The notes: a model not told the origin generated them from the sequence alone. 64,000 bases of DNA from Azolla caroliniana (GCA_043228905.1 JBHGNT010000008.1:2294001-2358000); one strand, 5' to 3'. Positions 47,270-58,657 are shown, counted from the first letter of the stretch. Made by a program: numbers and translations.

Positions 47270-49140
47270 AATATGCTTAAATAACTACAATAATTAACCC
47301 AGTAAAGATAAGGTAGAATAAAGCATTGGAGGAAAAACTAACTTATAAGATTCGATGATCCAAAGTCATGACACAAGAAATGTAACAACAATAATAAATG
47401 GAATAATACTTCCCAATCAACAATGTTAAGGCGAGTAACTTAAAAGGCGAGGAGAATAAAGCACCCAATATTTATTGTGTGAAAGAGAAAAAAACCAAAA
47501 ACAAATGGCACAAGTTAAGTTAAAATTGAACTCAAGGAGAAACATAATAATTATGAGAACTATGCTAGAAAATAAAGGGAAAGATAGATAGCAACTACAT
47601 GCATTGAATAAAATAGCAGCCACATGCATGTCAAGGTCACAAACGATCATCGGTATTCATGGTCTGGTGACGAATCAGGCAATATGGTATACAATATCTA
47701 GAACAATATGAGCACATAACTATGGACGATGCCTATGATGTACTCAAGGGCACCTCATACTTAGAGATTCTCGTGTGTTAAGGTAAAGTTTCTAAAATGC
47801 CCCTCGAATGACTTGTAATATGGAAGCTATCATTTGGCACATTTCAAGAATATGTTTTTTACAAGCCAACTTACAAAGGGCACTAGTTATTTCACAAGAA
47901 GGTCACACGATGTCGTGCGTGTTTTGCAAGCACGCGTGCTTTGCAATTTTGCGGTGTCTACTTAGAAACTCTTTATTTTGCAAGATTTTTTAAGAATAAA
48001 ATACAAGATTTTCTCATACAATATGTGTATGCGTGTTAAAATAGTATTGTTATGTGTTTGCAAATAATGTGTACTAATTACCAATAACCCTCCCCCCTCC
48101 AAGTTCCATCAAATCAAGTGCACGTTTTGAATCAATCTTACATTACATGGGAAGCCTCATATTCAATTTTATGTTCCTCTTAATCTCATTGGCTTAAAAT
48201 TTGGGTCCTTTGTTATACATCGATATTAGTTGATACTTCCGACACATTTAGGTTCATGTGGGATTTCCATGAATTCTACTATCAAAATAAGGTTGTAGAG
48301 AGGGATGCACAATCTACATATTCATTATTGAAACCTTGGGTCCAAATCACAATATGCATGCTGATATTGTATGATCCACACCATCCACGTTGTGATTCAA
48401 AAGTACCCAAATCGTAAAACATGGTCCAATCAATAAAGATGAGGGAGAATAAAGCATTGCAATGAGAAATGAAGATTCAATGATCCAAAGTTTTCGTACA
48501 AGAGATATCACATGCAACAAAAGGAACAATAATCATAATAGTAATCATTTTTGCATCGACAATCTCAAGTCTCAAATAGTGCTTGATAACTAACTTCAGA
48601 AATAAAAAACTTTGGCATCGTAAGTGTAACAGTAAGCCCCCCCTTTGATTTCCTCATATCAAAAGTAGATAGTTATATTATATATCAAGGCACATAGTCG
48701 ATATTTATGGTAGAATTGGGTTCGTGTAGGAGTGCCCTAAATTCCAAAAGTCCAATCATGGTTTTACTAAGAAACCTACAATTCTTTATACATTTATGGC
48801 TGATACTTCGAGGCTAGATCGCAACATACATATCAATGTTGTGTGAAACACACTATCCATGTTGTGATATCAATAAGACACAACCATAACACATGGCTTG
48901 CTTATAGAAGATAAGGGAGAATAAAGCATCACAAGGAAAGATGAAGATTCAATGATTCGAAAATTTTGTGCAAGAGATATCACGTGCATCAAAAGAACAA
49001 TAATCATTTTCTAAAAACGGTCTTTGGCCTTGGATATTGCTCGATAACTAACTTAAAGGAACAACCATAAAGTGTCCGATATTTAATGCGTGACAAGAAA
49101 AACAATCAAAATATGTGACACAAGTTAGGTTAGAAATGTA
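47270..49140. repeat. Diverged ~475-bp repeat units (three copies)
   Basis: Units share 'aagataagggagaataaagca', 'agattcaatgatccaaag', 'acaagagatatcac' and 'acaataatcat'. Copies begin at about 47297, 48430 and 48905; the last two are 475 bp apart and also share an upstream block ('atccacgttgtgat' / 'atccatgttgtgat'). Probably remains of an old repetitive element. No coding frame survives. Confidence 0.6.
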
Positions 49141-49727
49141 ACTGCAATAAATGGAGAAGAAATCGGGTCATTATCACTTATCCTAGGAAGCATTAAAGAC
49201 ATATTTGTTGCACAGGAGCTTGTAACCAAGTAAAAGTTTGCATCACATTGATATTGAATCGAAAATCACTATCAAACACTATCACATATATGTATTGATA
49301 CATATTTGTTCGGTTTATGTAGTGTATATAACATTGTTGCCTTGTGTTATTTCATAGTAACATAAAGTTTGTGTACCTAGGTGATAAGACTTAATGTGGA
49401 ACATGTTCTTCATGATATGTGATACCATGTAATCTGCATTAGTAATGATGCTATAAACCTCATGGAAGTGACGTCCAAATGGCACGACCAAAATGAAAAA
49501 GTAATGTGAGATTATCGATATGGAGATTGGAAGGAAGATTTCGGAACATAGATTTTATGACGAGCTAAGTACTTGGAAAGTAGGATTTAGGCCCAAGTGG
49601 CCACTAAGCCCTCTCTCCCCCCCCCACCCTATTTAGAGAGTTCAATATTCCCACTTTTGGAGGCATTGGTCTATACACATTGGGAAAGAGAGTTAGAGAG
49701 CACGATAGACATGTGGTCAAGAGTTAA
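49141..49727. other. MFT 3' flank, no gene seen
   Basis: Spacer and presumed 3' untranslated region of the minus-strand PEBP gene; C-rich run at 49617-49628. Confidence 0.5.
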
Positions 49728-51033
49728 CTAACGCCTGCGGCCACCGGCTTGCTTCTGGGCATTGAAATAGACGGCAGCGACGGGGAGGCCGAGGTCGCAG
49801 ATGTTGGCAAAGTGGCGGACACTGAAGTTGTGGCGATGGATGGGTGGCATGACCATGAGGGGGCACTGCTGCTTGAACAGTGTGAACACGTAGCGATGGA
49901 TGCCGATGATGGGCTTGGGTGCCTCGTACTCCACGATCTCGCACCCTAGGGACACATTGCACAACAAAACCCAAAGTGTGTGTGAAACCCCCCCCAATTG
50001 TAAAAATGCACCTTTAGTCACACACATATAGGCCTTTACTTTGTCAATATATATGTACAATGTTTATCTATACACATATATGATCAAATTATGACAGAAC
50101 TAGAGGCCTAGTTTTGTAAATTCTCACTGATTTATGTTTCTACATACCATGGCTGGCATCACCATCAGCTGGAATATCAGTCACAATCCTGCCATTAGAA
50201 AAATAGAAATTAGCATTTGATTCGCTTAAAAAGAAAGACAAACAGATCAATAATTAAATAGGCTGGATTAATATACTAAATGTACCAGTGAACCCATTCT
50301 CTGGATGTTGGCTCGCTGGGGCTTGGGGCATCCGGGTCCACCATTATCTTTGCACACACAAACATATGATTAGTAGGGTCATTAATGGCCGAGCCATTAA
50401 TGGGTTATTAGTGTTAGATCATTAATGGGTCATTAGAAGAGTCATCAATGTGTCATTAGAAGGTCCATTAATGGGTCATTAGTAGAGTCATGAATATATG
50501 ATTAGTGGAGACATTAGTAGAGTCATCAATGTGCAACTAATAGTGTCATTAATGGGTCATTAGTAGAGTCATGAATGTGTCATTAGGAATTGCACCCCCC
50601 AAACGTCACACTTAATGAGCAATTTTGAGAGGATGAGCAAATTAATGCTTCATACTAAGGCTCAGTACCGCAGTTCTAAAGTACAAAATTGGGTAGAATT
50701 ACAAAATTTCATTCCTTGGAATAATTTACACTAAACCCTAGAGAGTGGCATTTCCACATAAAACTATGGCCCTCCCCAAAAAGGAAAAGCACAATGAAAC
50801 AAACACATGTGCATTTTTGCCTTTGGTACCAGAGTGTAGAGGCCATCGGAGCCATGGGTGGCGCGGATTCGGACGTGAGGCGGGTCGACGAGCTCGGTGG
50901 TTCGGATTTCGCAGCCATTGTTGACTTGGCGGGCGGGGTAGGTGACGGACATTTCCACGCAAGGTGTGAACACGTCGATCACATCGCCCACGACGCGGCC
51001 CACGACGAGGGGCTCAATGTTAGACCGCACCAT
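49728..51033 (-). CDS. MFT: PEBP-family protein, MOTHER OF FT AND TFL1 type, 174 aa
   Basis: Phosphatidylethanolamine-binding fold; MFT proteins act in seed/spore dormancy and ABA signalling, usually through bZIP partners. Exons (minus): 51033-50830, 50347-50286 (62 nt), 50188-50148 (41 nt), 49945-49728; GT-AG, 525 nt. The 62- and 41-nt middle exons are the classical plant PEBP sizes. Exon 1: [20 protein letters not shown] and [16 protein letters not shown]; then DPDAP (72-76), the anion-site motif; EWVHWIV (85-91); GIHRY (117-121); [20 protein letters not shown]; and YFNAQK, with C-terminal GGRRR. The Trp in REWVHW, at the position of Tyr85 of FT or His88 of TFL1, marks the MFT clade. Length is as expected and no key residue is missing. 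Intron 1 holds a minisatellite, and the upstream region holds a duplicated G-box-rich block. Confidence 0.95.
50370..50590. repeat. Minisatellite in MFT intron 1
   Basis: About a dozen ~17-bp half-units of 'gtcattaatgggtcattag', alternating with 'agagtcatgaatgtgtcatt', fill nearly half of the 482-bp intron 1. Variation between units is mostly single bases. Confidence 0.85.
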
Positions 51034-51049
51034 TCTATAATATAAGTAA

Positions 51050-51500
51050 ATGCTAAGCTAGCTTGGCGCTTCCCGATATGAAAAGGCCGAGCTTTGTCGA
51101 TTGGATTGATGTGTATATGTCTCCAATGGATTGATATATATGTATACAATTCGATGCGATTAAGCCGAAGGAAAGATGGGAAAGGGGGAAGGTTAGGGTT
51201 TGTATTTCTTTAATTTATGTACTGAATTAGTTAGCTCATTTGGGTTTGGCATATATCTAAGTAGGGGAATTGGGGCAGTTGGATTGATGAGTGTAGATTG
51301 GGAGAGTGTGGGGAGAAGGAGCTTGCTTATAAGGTGGGCTAAGGGTGGCAGAGAATCCGAATAACTATCATTACAATTAAGTTCAGGTGCTTCTTTTCTC
51401 ATCTTTTTTTTGGGATTAGGGGGCTGTTATTGAGCTTAGTAGGCTAATCATAGAAAAAGAAGAGAAAAAGGGGGGTTATTAATCAGCCTATAGGCGATGG
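51050..51500 (-). promoter_or_regulatory. MFT upstream region
   Basis: The 450 bp before the MFT ATG hold the presumed promoter and leader. No single TATA box stands out; several 'tatata' stretches (51112-51150) are possible. The duplicated block from 51505 follows. Confidence 0.4.
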
Positions 51501-51545
51501 AAAATATTCTGCAGAGTTGGGTTGAGCTGGGAGTGATGAGAGAAG

Positions 51546-51597
<52 letters not shown>

Positions 51598-51929
51598 TAT
51601 GTCCCTGAGGGTAGACCCGAATTAAGTGAAACCGAGCGGACGGTGGAGATGAGCCGGGCAGCGTAGATCCGACGGCCAGATCTCACCGGCTAGATTAACT
51701 AGGCTTGGTGGAAGGGCACGGATCCGGGAATTATTAGAAAATTCAGTGGACGGTCCCGATGAGGCCACGTCACATCCTCTTTCCCTCAGATCGGACGGCC
51801 TGCGAATTATTTTTGACGCGGTTTCCTTTTTCACTTTTACCCTCCCCCCCCCCCTTTTTTCGCCTTTTTTTATTTTTATTTTATTTTAGACGATTTTCTC
51901 CAAATTTCTTTATTGTTATAACTTATGTC

Positions 51930-52153
51930 CATAGTATGAACCATACGCGCATTCGCATTCCGAGAATGTTTCAATCATTCGAGTATGTTAAACACTCTCG
52001 ACGTATAGTAAATACCATACTTTTTGTATTCATTATTTTATTATAAGGGAAAAAGTGTAAAAAAAAAAACATAAGGTTTTTTATAACATATGCATTCATT
52101 TGCATTCGTATGAAAAAGGAATGTTTGCCAATGCATTCGAGTATATTATGTAC
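51930..52153 (+). mobile_element. MITE-like element 'CATAGTAT', copy 2
   Basis: 'catagtatgaaccatacgcg ... gcattcgagtatattatgtac'. Preceded by 'tataacttatgt', which in the duplicated copy at 60 kb is instead found on the right side, so the two duplicates together show a likely target duplication. Confidence 0.65.
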
Positions 52154-52485
52154 TGAGGATTAGATCCGAATTAAGTGAAATCGAGTGGACAGTGGAGATG
52201 AGCTAGGAAACCTAGATCTGACGACCAAAACTCACCGGCTAGGTAATATATGCTTTGATCGATGGGGCAAGGATTTGGGAATTATTGAAAACTCGGTGAA
52301 CGGTTTGGATGAGCCCACGTCACATCATCTTTCCCTTAGATCGGACGGCCTACGAATTATTTTTGACGCGCTTTTCTTTTTCGCCTTTTTGTCTTTCTTC
52401 TCCGCCTTTTATATTTTACGTCACTACTACTAGTATTTTCTCTAAATTTCTTTAAGATATTGGTCTGATGTGTAATGTTCCGCGT

Positions 52486-52510
52486 CCACGTGGCATTTTT
52501 GTCACGTGGC
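52486..52510. promoter_or_regulatory. Paired G-box/ABRE-like sites
   Basis: CCACGTGGC at 52486-52494 and CACGTGGC at 52503-52510, separated by a short T-rich gap. The pair is kept in the duplicate at 60622-60646, where both halves read CCACGTGG. bZIP and bHLH factors bind such cores. Which gene, if any, they serve is unknown; MFT (divergent, 1.4 kb away) is the nearest. Confidence 0.5.
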
Positions 52511-52578
52511 GGAATCTAATCGTGCGCTTTTTGCTTTCAAGGCCTTCTTACTTTTGTCTAGTTTGTCAGATTTGGAGT

Positions 52579-52582
52579 TACA

Positions 52583-52636
<54 letters not shown>

Positions 52637-52765
52637 ACAAAACAAGAACAAAAAAAATGAAGAGAGAGACACCCTTCCATCCCATGCCCCCTCCCATACT
52701 TCATGATTCCATGCCCTCCCCCCGCCCCATCTCCTGACACCACCAACCTTTTCAATCTTCGTCTT

Positions 52766-52827
<62 letters not shown>

Positions 52828-52830
52828 GTG
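52579..52830. repeat. (TC)n(AC)n and (CT)n microsatellites
   Basis: (TC)n 52583-52602 then (AC)n 52603-52638; a second (CT)n block at 52770-52823. Between them is a C-rich stretch unique to this copy of block A's neighbourhood. Confidence 0.9.
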
Positions 52831-53888
52831 CCCCTCTCCACTCGTTTCTCGAAAGCATGTTACACGCACGAATAGACTCACATTTGTTATATAATTCTGG
52901 ACCGTTTAGCACCCACCGAAAACGTTAAAAATAGGCATGTAATTTTTTTTTTTGCGGATCCCAGCATTAGCATTCCTGGATCCTCAAGTGGTTCACTACA
53001 AGGCACCGTGTCGATGCTTTGATCGACCTTGCGAGAGCCTTTCAAGCATCTTATGCGAATCAATGCCTAATAATACACATTACGTTAACCCTTGAATAGT
53101 CCTGTTAACCAATAGGGAATCAAACTTGAGAAACATGTGATATTCACACGTGTGGAGAAAGACATCCAAGTTGCAGGTGCCTCGCTTCGGTTCTAGTCCT
53201 CCTATAGATGTGTAAGTTGTTACTACAATTATTACGGGTATTTATGATGGGTGCAATATCAAACTCATTGCTTACGTCCTAAACATGAATGACAAGCTTT
53301 ATCACTACACCATCATGTCCGTTCGAATTACATGGATAACCAATTATTTGTGGGGACATCGAAAGTCTCAAACCTGAATGATAAACTTTACCACCAACAT
53401 CATCATGTTCGTTTGCATTGCATATCGCAATGTGAATCAATAACCAATAATTTGTGGGGTCATAGAAAGCCTGTTATATGATGTATGACAACATTGCTTT
53501 CGTATTTTTTGCCTTCACATAGAAGGTCTTGTTCATATAGTATATTTTCTCGTACCAACAAAAGTTGTAAGCCATCTTGATGGTGTTTATTGTATGTTCC
53601 ACAACGAACAATATTTGCACGATTTCCAAAGGCGATGTCCTAAAAAGACGCATTTGATCATTTTTGGTATTTTCCGTTGTCTTGTTTTAGAGTTTTCTAA
53701 ATATCATTTAACTTGTGTACCTTTTGTTGAGTTTTAGCTCTTGCATTTCTCTTTTTTATTTTAACTATTGAAGCATCTTCTTTGCCACTTTCATGATGAA
53801 CGTTTGGAACCGAAAAAAATATTATTTTATAGTTTCAATATTAACAACAAGGAACTTCAAAATTAAGAAGACACACGAAGTCTTAAAT
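52831..53888. other. Spacer, no gene recognised
   Basis: No domain or exon series seen. Confidence 0.5.
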
Positions 53889-54385
53889 TAACAATCGGCA
53901 ATAGTTTGGTTTGGTTTGAGAGTGTTAAAATCAAACCGGTTTAAAACCAAATCATTTAAAAAATTTGAATCTTGAACCAAACCATTTAAACTGAAATCGT
54001 TACAAAAATCCTAACCATTAAACCGTAAAAACTGTGGTTTCGTGGTTTAGTTTCGGTTTTCAAGTTAGGTCAAAATTCAAATTATCAATTTTAAAATTTT
54101 AAAAGTTTTCATTATGTCAGATTTAAAATTTTGAAAATTTTAAAGATTTTTCCTAAAATGTGAGAATTCGACTTAAAATGAAAAAGTTGTTCAATTTTAT
54201 TTTATTTTTCATTGGCAACCCTAAACCATCAAACCGTTTAAACTGAACCATTCACCCCCAAACCGGACCGGACCGAACCAAAACTAAACTATTAAAACAA
54301 CTTGAGCCTGAACTGAACCGTTTAAACCGCTAAGTTGTAGTTTTGTGGTTCGTTTCGGTTCAAACTGAACCGTTGCGGATTGTTA
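53889..54385. mobile_element. Foldback/MITE element with hAT-like ends, copy 2
   Basis: Ends 'taacaatcggcaatagttt' and '...aaccgttgcggattgtta' are inverted copies (about 15 of the outer 18 bases agree). Flanks are tcttaaat (53881-53888) and acttaaat (54386-54393), an 8-bp duplication with one mismatch. The body shares GGTTTGG/CCAAACC arms and a 'caagttaggtcaaaattcaaa' block with copy 1. Non-autonomous. Confidence 0.8.
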
Positions 54386-54959
54386 ACTTAAATATTAACC
54401 ACAAGAAGCTTCAAGATTAATAGGAATGGAGATTTTTACCAACACGAACCATATGTATACAGTATAGATCTATGGATTGATAGGAAACATAATGTTATAT
54501 ATTAGATTTTTTTGAATGCCCCATTCTAAATGTTACATTATTTATATTCCATAACAACAATTATTCATAGAATATGATTTCATGTCAGTACATCAAGCAC
54601 AGATACCATACTGGTGAAGCATGTTTGAATTTTCAAAGAAGATAGGTTGAAGCACTAACTACTAGTAAACAAAAACTAGAGCACAACTAACTATATAGAT
54701 TTTGCACAAAGTGTTTTGTTGCCTTTTGTGCGAAGTGTACAAATGCCATTAAGGCCTTTCAGCCGAGTTAACAAAAAATAGAATTGTTACACCTACCCAG
54801 TTGGTGCTTTTTTACAAACTTAAACAATTAACTTTAGAATTAAGTTTGCCAAATTAATGTGTATCAACCAAACTATAGATCATGCAAGTAGAACATTTAA
54901 GAAAGTTAAATAGAAAGGACAAATTGAGAGTGAAGTAGCCATATTGAACCATATTGGTT
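54386..54959. other. Spacer, no gene recognised
   Basis: A/T-rich; nothing supported. Confidence 0.5.
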
Positions 54960-56541
54960 ATCCTTAATCATTATAGTGTGTCATTATGCTAATACGTGTC
55001 TCAAGGAAGCATTCGATGCTGAAACCTAAAAATAGGCAAATTGTTAGAATTGGGAAGCCACCTCCATTTCCATTAGAATGGTTTACTTTTGATGTACATG
55101 CCCGGAGAACCAAAACTTTGGCTTTGTCTAGTTGAACAAGATGAACACAACAAGACTTGCAAAAGAGAATTACATAATTAATATATTGTAAAACGTAATA
55201 CAAAAACCTGTAAAGAATCGAGAGATATTCTATGTAGTGGAAGGTGTGTGTATGTAGGAAAGAGAGAGAGAGATAGAACACAGAGTTATACAATAAACCA
55301 TAAAACTGTATGAATAAAAGAATAAGATAAGATAACCAACCATTACAACGAGAAGGGGAAGGTGCTTACGTACTCACCTTCTCTCAAGAGGTGGAGACTT
55401 AACTATTTACTAAATATGTGTCATAGGACATAACTTCTATGACACATTAGTTATGATACAAAGGAGGTGGAGTGTTCACACACATGGGTGTTCTTAATGT
55501 GTGTTCCCACACTAGGGATGTTGAGTTTGATTCTCAACATGCCCCTTCAAACGCAACTTCCGGTCGCTAGATAGTTGGTTCGGACTGGTCTTCGGGTTGG
55601 CTTTGAGTCGACTTTGGCTTCGACTTCGGCCGACTCACTCCTGTGTTTGCGTTGTGTCGGGTGATTTCTTACTCCCCCTCAAGCTTGGATGATCGGTGGT
55701 CGAGAGACCCAGGTTCGTCGTGAATTGTCGCAGCTTGTCGACGCCCAAGGCTTTTGTGAAGATGTTGGCCGTCTGCAGGATCGTGCTGATGTGTTGCAGG
55801 TTGACATCTCCGGTCAGGACATGCTCTCGAATAAAGTGATAATGCACCGCAACGTGCTTATTTTGAGCATGAAATAGTGGGTTGTGGGCCAAGTGGATGT
55901 TGCTCATGTTCTCGTAGTAGAGGAGAATCAGATCCTTGGTGGGAACGCCCAAATCCTTCAAGATTCTTTTCAGCCAAACGACTTCACATGCGGCAACTAC
56001 CGCGCCATTGTATTCGACCTCTGTACTCGATAGTGCGACTGTCGGCTGTTTCTTACTGCTCCATTATATCGCTCCACTGCCAAGAGAGAAGACAAATCCT
56101 GAGGTTGATCGTCTGTCAGCTTTGTAACCGGCCCAATTGGCATCAATGTACCCTTTGAGTCGAATCGGTGTGGCCGATTTATAGAGAATGCTGAAATCCA
56201 TTGTCGCACTTATGTAGCGTAACACTTGCTTAACATAGTCCCAGTGAATGCTCCGCGGTGTTTGCATAAATTGGCTAAAGAGGTTGACTGTGTATCTGAG
56301 GTCGGGCCGAGTAATGGTGAGGTAAATAAGGCTTCCGACAAGTTGCCGATAATATGTCAGCTCACACTCTTCTGTGCCGGAATCAACATCTAGCTTTAGA
56401 TTTCGATCGAGAGGGGTAGGGACGGGCTTACACTCTATCATTTGAAACATGTAAAGAAGATTGAGGAGATAATGACGTTGGGAGATCATGATACAGTCAT
56501 GAGTCCGAATTACTTCTATCCCTAGAAAGTAATGTAGCTCT
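54960..56541 (-). mobile_element. Old Copia element, 3' half, truncated at its reverse transcriptase
   Basis: On minus: LHYFLGIEV (RT, at 56537) and PVPTPLDRNLKLDVD, then SLIYLTITRPDLRYTVNLFS, KQVLRYISATMDFSILY, GYIDANWAGYKADRRSTSGF (RNase H start), a stop region, then IHLAHNPLFHAQNKHVAVHY and FTKALGVDKLRQF (55961-55635). A purine tract 'gaaggggca' (55548-55540) precedes TGTTGAGAATC at 55539, the presumed start of its 3' LTR, which runs leftwards to an unresolved end. The RT is cut at 56541, where the LTR of a younger element begins. Confidence 0.85.
55635..56489 (-). pseudogene. Copia polyprotein remnant (RT end to RNase H)
   Basis: Two open pieces (56489-56064 and 55961-55635) are separated by stops and a frameshift after RNase H motif SLGSGAI. 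Together they cover the last third of a Copia polyprotein. Part of the RNase H catalytic core falls in the broken interval, so no active enzyme is expected. Confidence 0.85.
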
Positions 56542-56964
56542 TGTTAGGAAACAGGTCCCTCCGGATGGGAAATGAGAAGACCCGGTGAGAACCGGATGAG
56601 GAGTACCCGGAAACGGAAGACCTGGTGAGAACCGGATGAGGAGTACCCGGCAACGGAAGACCCGGTGAGAACCGGATGAGGAGTACCCGGCAACGGAAGA
56701 CCCGGTGAGAATCGGATGAGGAGTACCCGGAAACGGAAGACCCGGTGAGAACTGGATGATGAGTGCCCGACAAGCGCCGGATGATGCAGGCCCGGTGAGG
56801 AGTGCTCACCGGATGAAGGGACATATTCGTAAATATGTTTATGAGAGTCCATCAGGGCTATATTTGTAAATAGCCGAAAAGTCATTTTAGTCTAAATATG
56901 ACTTAGGGCAAACTTAGTGTATATGTTGTCATTCTTGTTGGTGCAAGATTAGAGCGCAACAGTG

Positions 56965-57060
<96 letters not shown>

Positions 57061-57334
57061 AACGAAGAGTTCGTATCTCTGTTGTAACCGCCGCTTGTGG
57101 CGAAGACAGTGAACAAGAGGTCGTTGCCTCTGTGTTCATCTATTGTATATTGTTACATAGTGATAGTTAGCAGTCAGTGGACTGCCGTGGTTTTTCCCGT
57201 GTTTGGGTTTTCCACGTAAACATCCTGTGCACTCTTCTCTCCATTGGGTCGTGCATTCATTCCCGTTTTCTGTGTTTGATTCTAAGCTTGGTTGTGGCCG
57301 AGCGTAGTTCATCGGGGAAGCGTAGTTCCTGTCA
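56542..57334 (+). mobile_element. Long terminal repeat of the gag-gag element (copy 1)
   Basis: Begins TGTTAGGAAACAG and ends CCTGTCA, three bases before a primer-binding site. Contains five 40-bp tandem units (56576-56770) and an ~86-bp (GA)n tract (56970-57055) followed by 'ttgtaaccgccgcttgtgg'. A second, 5'-truncated copy is at 60790-62036. Limits are inferred from the primer site and the TG/CA ends; the matching 3' LTR was not seen in the window. Confidence 0.65.
56576..56770. repeat. 40-bp tandem array inside the LTR
   Basis: Unit 'gaagacccggtgagaaccgg' + 'atgaggagtacccggcaacg', five copies, the last one diverging into 'gatgatgagtgcccg'. The partner LTR at 60.8 kb has only about two copies. 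Frames across it on minus encode only the repeat and are not genes. Confidence 0.9.
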
Positions 57335-57337
57335 AAG

Positions 57338-57349
57338 TGGTATCAGAGC
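57338..57349 (+). other. Primer-binding site for initiator tRNA-Met
   Basis: TGGTATCAGAGC is the standard Copia/Ty1-type site complementary to the 3' end of tRNA-iMet. It is present again at 62040-62051 in the duplicate. Confidence 0.9.
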
Positions 57350-57364
57350 GAAACGACACAGAAA

Positions 57365-58222
57365 ATGGACGAATCGTTGGGAGGCATGTTCAAGCTCACC
57401 GGCTCCAACTATTCCGTGTGGAAGTCGAAGATGAGGGACATGATCGTGATTAAAGATCTTTGGTTGCCGGTTCAGTTTGGGGACAAGAGACCGGACCAAA
57501 TCGACGCCACGATATGGGAGGTGATGCACATGAAGACAACGACGTACATACGGTGCTTCATTGACATGAGCCTATACAACAACTTCAATGAAGAGAGCAA
57601 GGCTCATGAGCTTTGAGAGAAGATCAACATTATGTTTCAAAACAAAAATGATGTTAACCAGGTTTCGGTATTCCGGAAGCTAGTAAGACTCCGGTACCAA
57701 GATGGCTCCAGCATGGCGGAGCACATGAATGCCTTCCAGGGGCTGATACACCAGGCAATATCATTGGAAGTACCTCTTGCCGATGAGGTACTAGCGCTAC
57801 TCTTGCTCGGTTCCCTCCCGGATAGCTGGGAGATGTTGGTTGTCACTTTGGGCAACGTCGGGCCGGAAGGGAAACGGTTATCCATAGCAAGAGTGAAGTC
57901 GAGCTTGCTAGATGAGGAGGCACATCGGAAAGATAAGGATACGAGCTCCGACACCAAAGCGCTCCTTACCGAATCGGAACGCGTAAGACAAAGGAACCGT
58001 AGTCCCCAGAACCGTGAGAAGTCGGGGACACGGTCAAAGTCAAGGGGGAGGCCTACTTGCATCTATTGCGAAAAGCTGGGACACTTCCAAAAGAACTGCC
58101 GGCATCTCCGAAAAGACAAGGAAACCGATGGTGTCGTGAAGAAAACCAGCCAAAGGCGGATTCGGGCAAAAGGGCGCATGAACCGACTCTTACACGGATG
58201 GACGCATGACTTGATATTTTGA
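57365..58222 (+). pseudogene. Copia-type gag (UBN2-like, CCHC knuckle), copy 1
   Basis: Starts MDESLGGMFKLTGSNYSVWK, the typical start of plant Copia gag, and continues with VFRKLVRLRYQDGSSMAEHM and VPLADEVLALLLLGSLPDSW. It ends with the zinc knuckle CIYCEKLGHFQKNC (CX2CX4HX4C). A TGA at 57614-57616 interrupts the frame (TGG in the other copy). No protease, integrase or RT follows; the frame ends 30-40 residues after the knuckle. Confidence 0.9.
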
Positions 58223-58657
58223 TGTTGATTCATAAATGGATCAACTGATGTAAATTCTAAGGAGTGCACATTTATCAGGAGGGATTGTGCGTATCTCTGT
58301 TAGAAGGGACAGGGAATAAAGAGATTTGATAGGGAAAGGGGCACCCCCTTTTTGGGGAACTATTTAAGGAGAGGAGGGAAGGAAGAGAAAAAGGATCGTG
58401 CGTTAAGGAGGACAAAGTGCTGTAGGACTAAGGGCCAATCTCTCTCTCCTCCTCCGACCGTCATTCTCTCGCTCTTCGTGGGTAGCCCGTGTGTTGCCAG
58501 TAGAGGCCTTTCCTTCTGCGTTTCTCTGGGTCCAGTATTTTCCGCCTGTGTACGTGAGTAGGGTACTTGTGTCGGGCCCATTGCCGCCTTGACGGTTGTA
58601 ACCGTCAGAGTTTGTAATCTTTTGTCATTGTAATTAAGTGTTGCTTACCGGGCCGAA
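58223..58657 (+). other. Promoter/LTR-like module between the two gags
   Basis: Contains 'gaactatttaaggagagg' (TATA-like, about 58358), a pyrimidine-rich leader and 'ttgtaatcttttgtcattgt', and leads straight into the second gag frame. No primer site precedes that frame. Present with the same limits at 62920-63383. It may be an LTR fragment of another element or a captured promoter. Confidence 0.5.

Larger units (their letters stand above)
51505..52665. repeat. Segmental duplicate block A (partner at 59625-60789)
   Basis: Starts with 'gttgggttgagctgggagtg' and a (GA)n tract (51551-51592) and ends at 'aaaaaaatgaagagagagac'. The partner at 59625-60789 is nearly identical apart from tract lengths and a few small indels. 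Inside, a ~300-bp unit occurs twice (A1 51605-51913, A2 52153-52455; both with 'ccgaattaagtgaaa', 'cacgtcacatc', 'gaattatttttgacgcg'), with the CATAGTAT element between them. No coding function is apparent; it looks like promoter-type DNA. Confidence 0.85.

Noticed and set aside
49717-49974. His/Pro-rich minus-strand frame over MFT exon 4
   Set aside because: It is an out-of-frame shadow of the PEBP coding sequence.
56522-56885. Minus-strand frames with VFRFRVLLIRFSPGLP-type repeats
   Set aside because: They are translations of the 40-bp tandem array inside an LTR.
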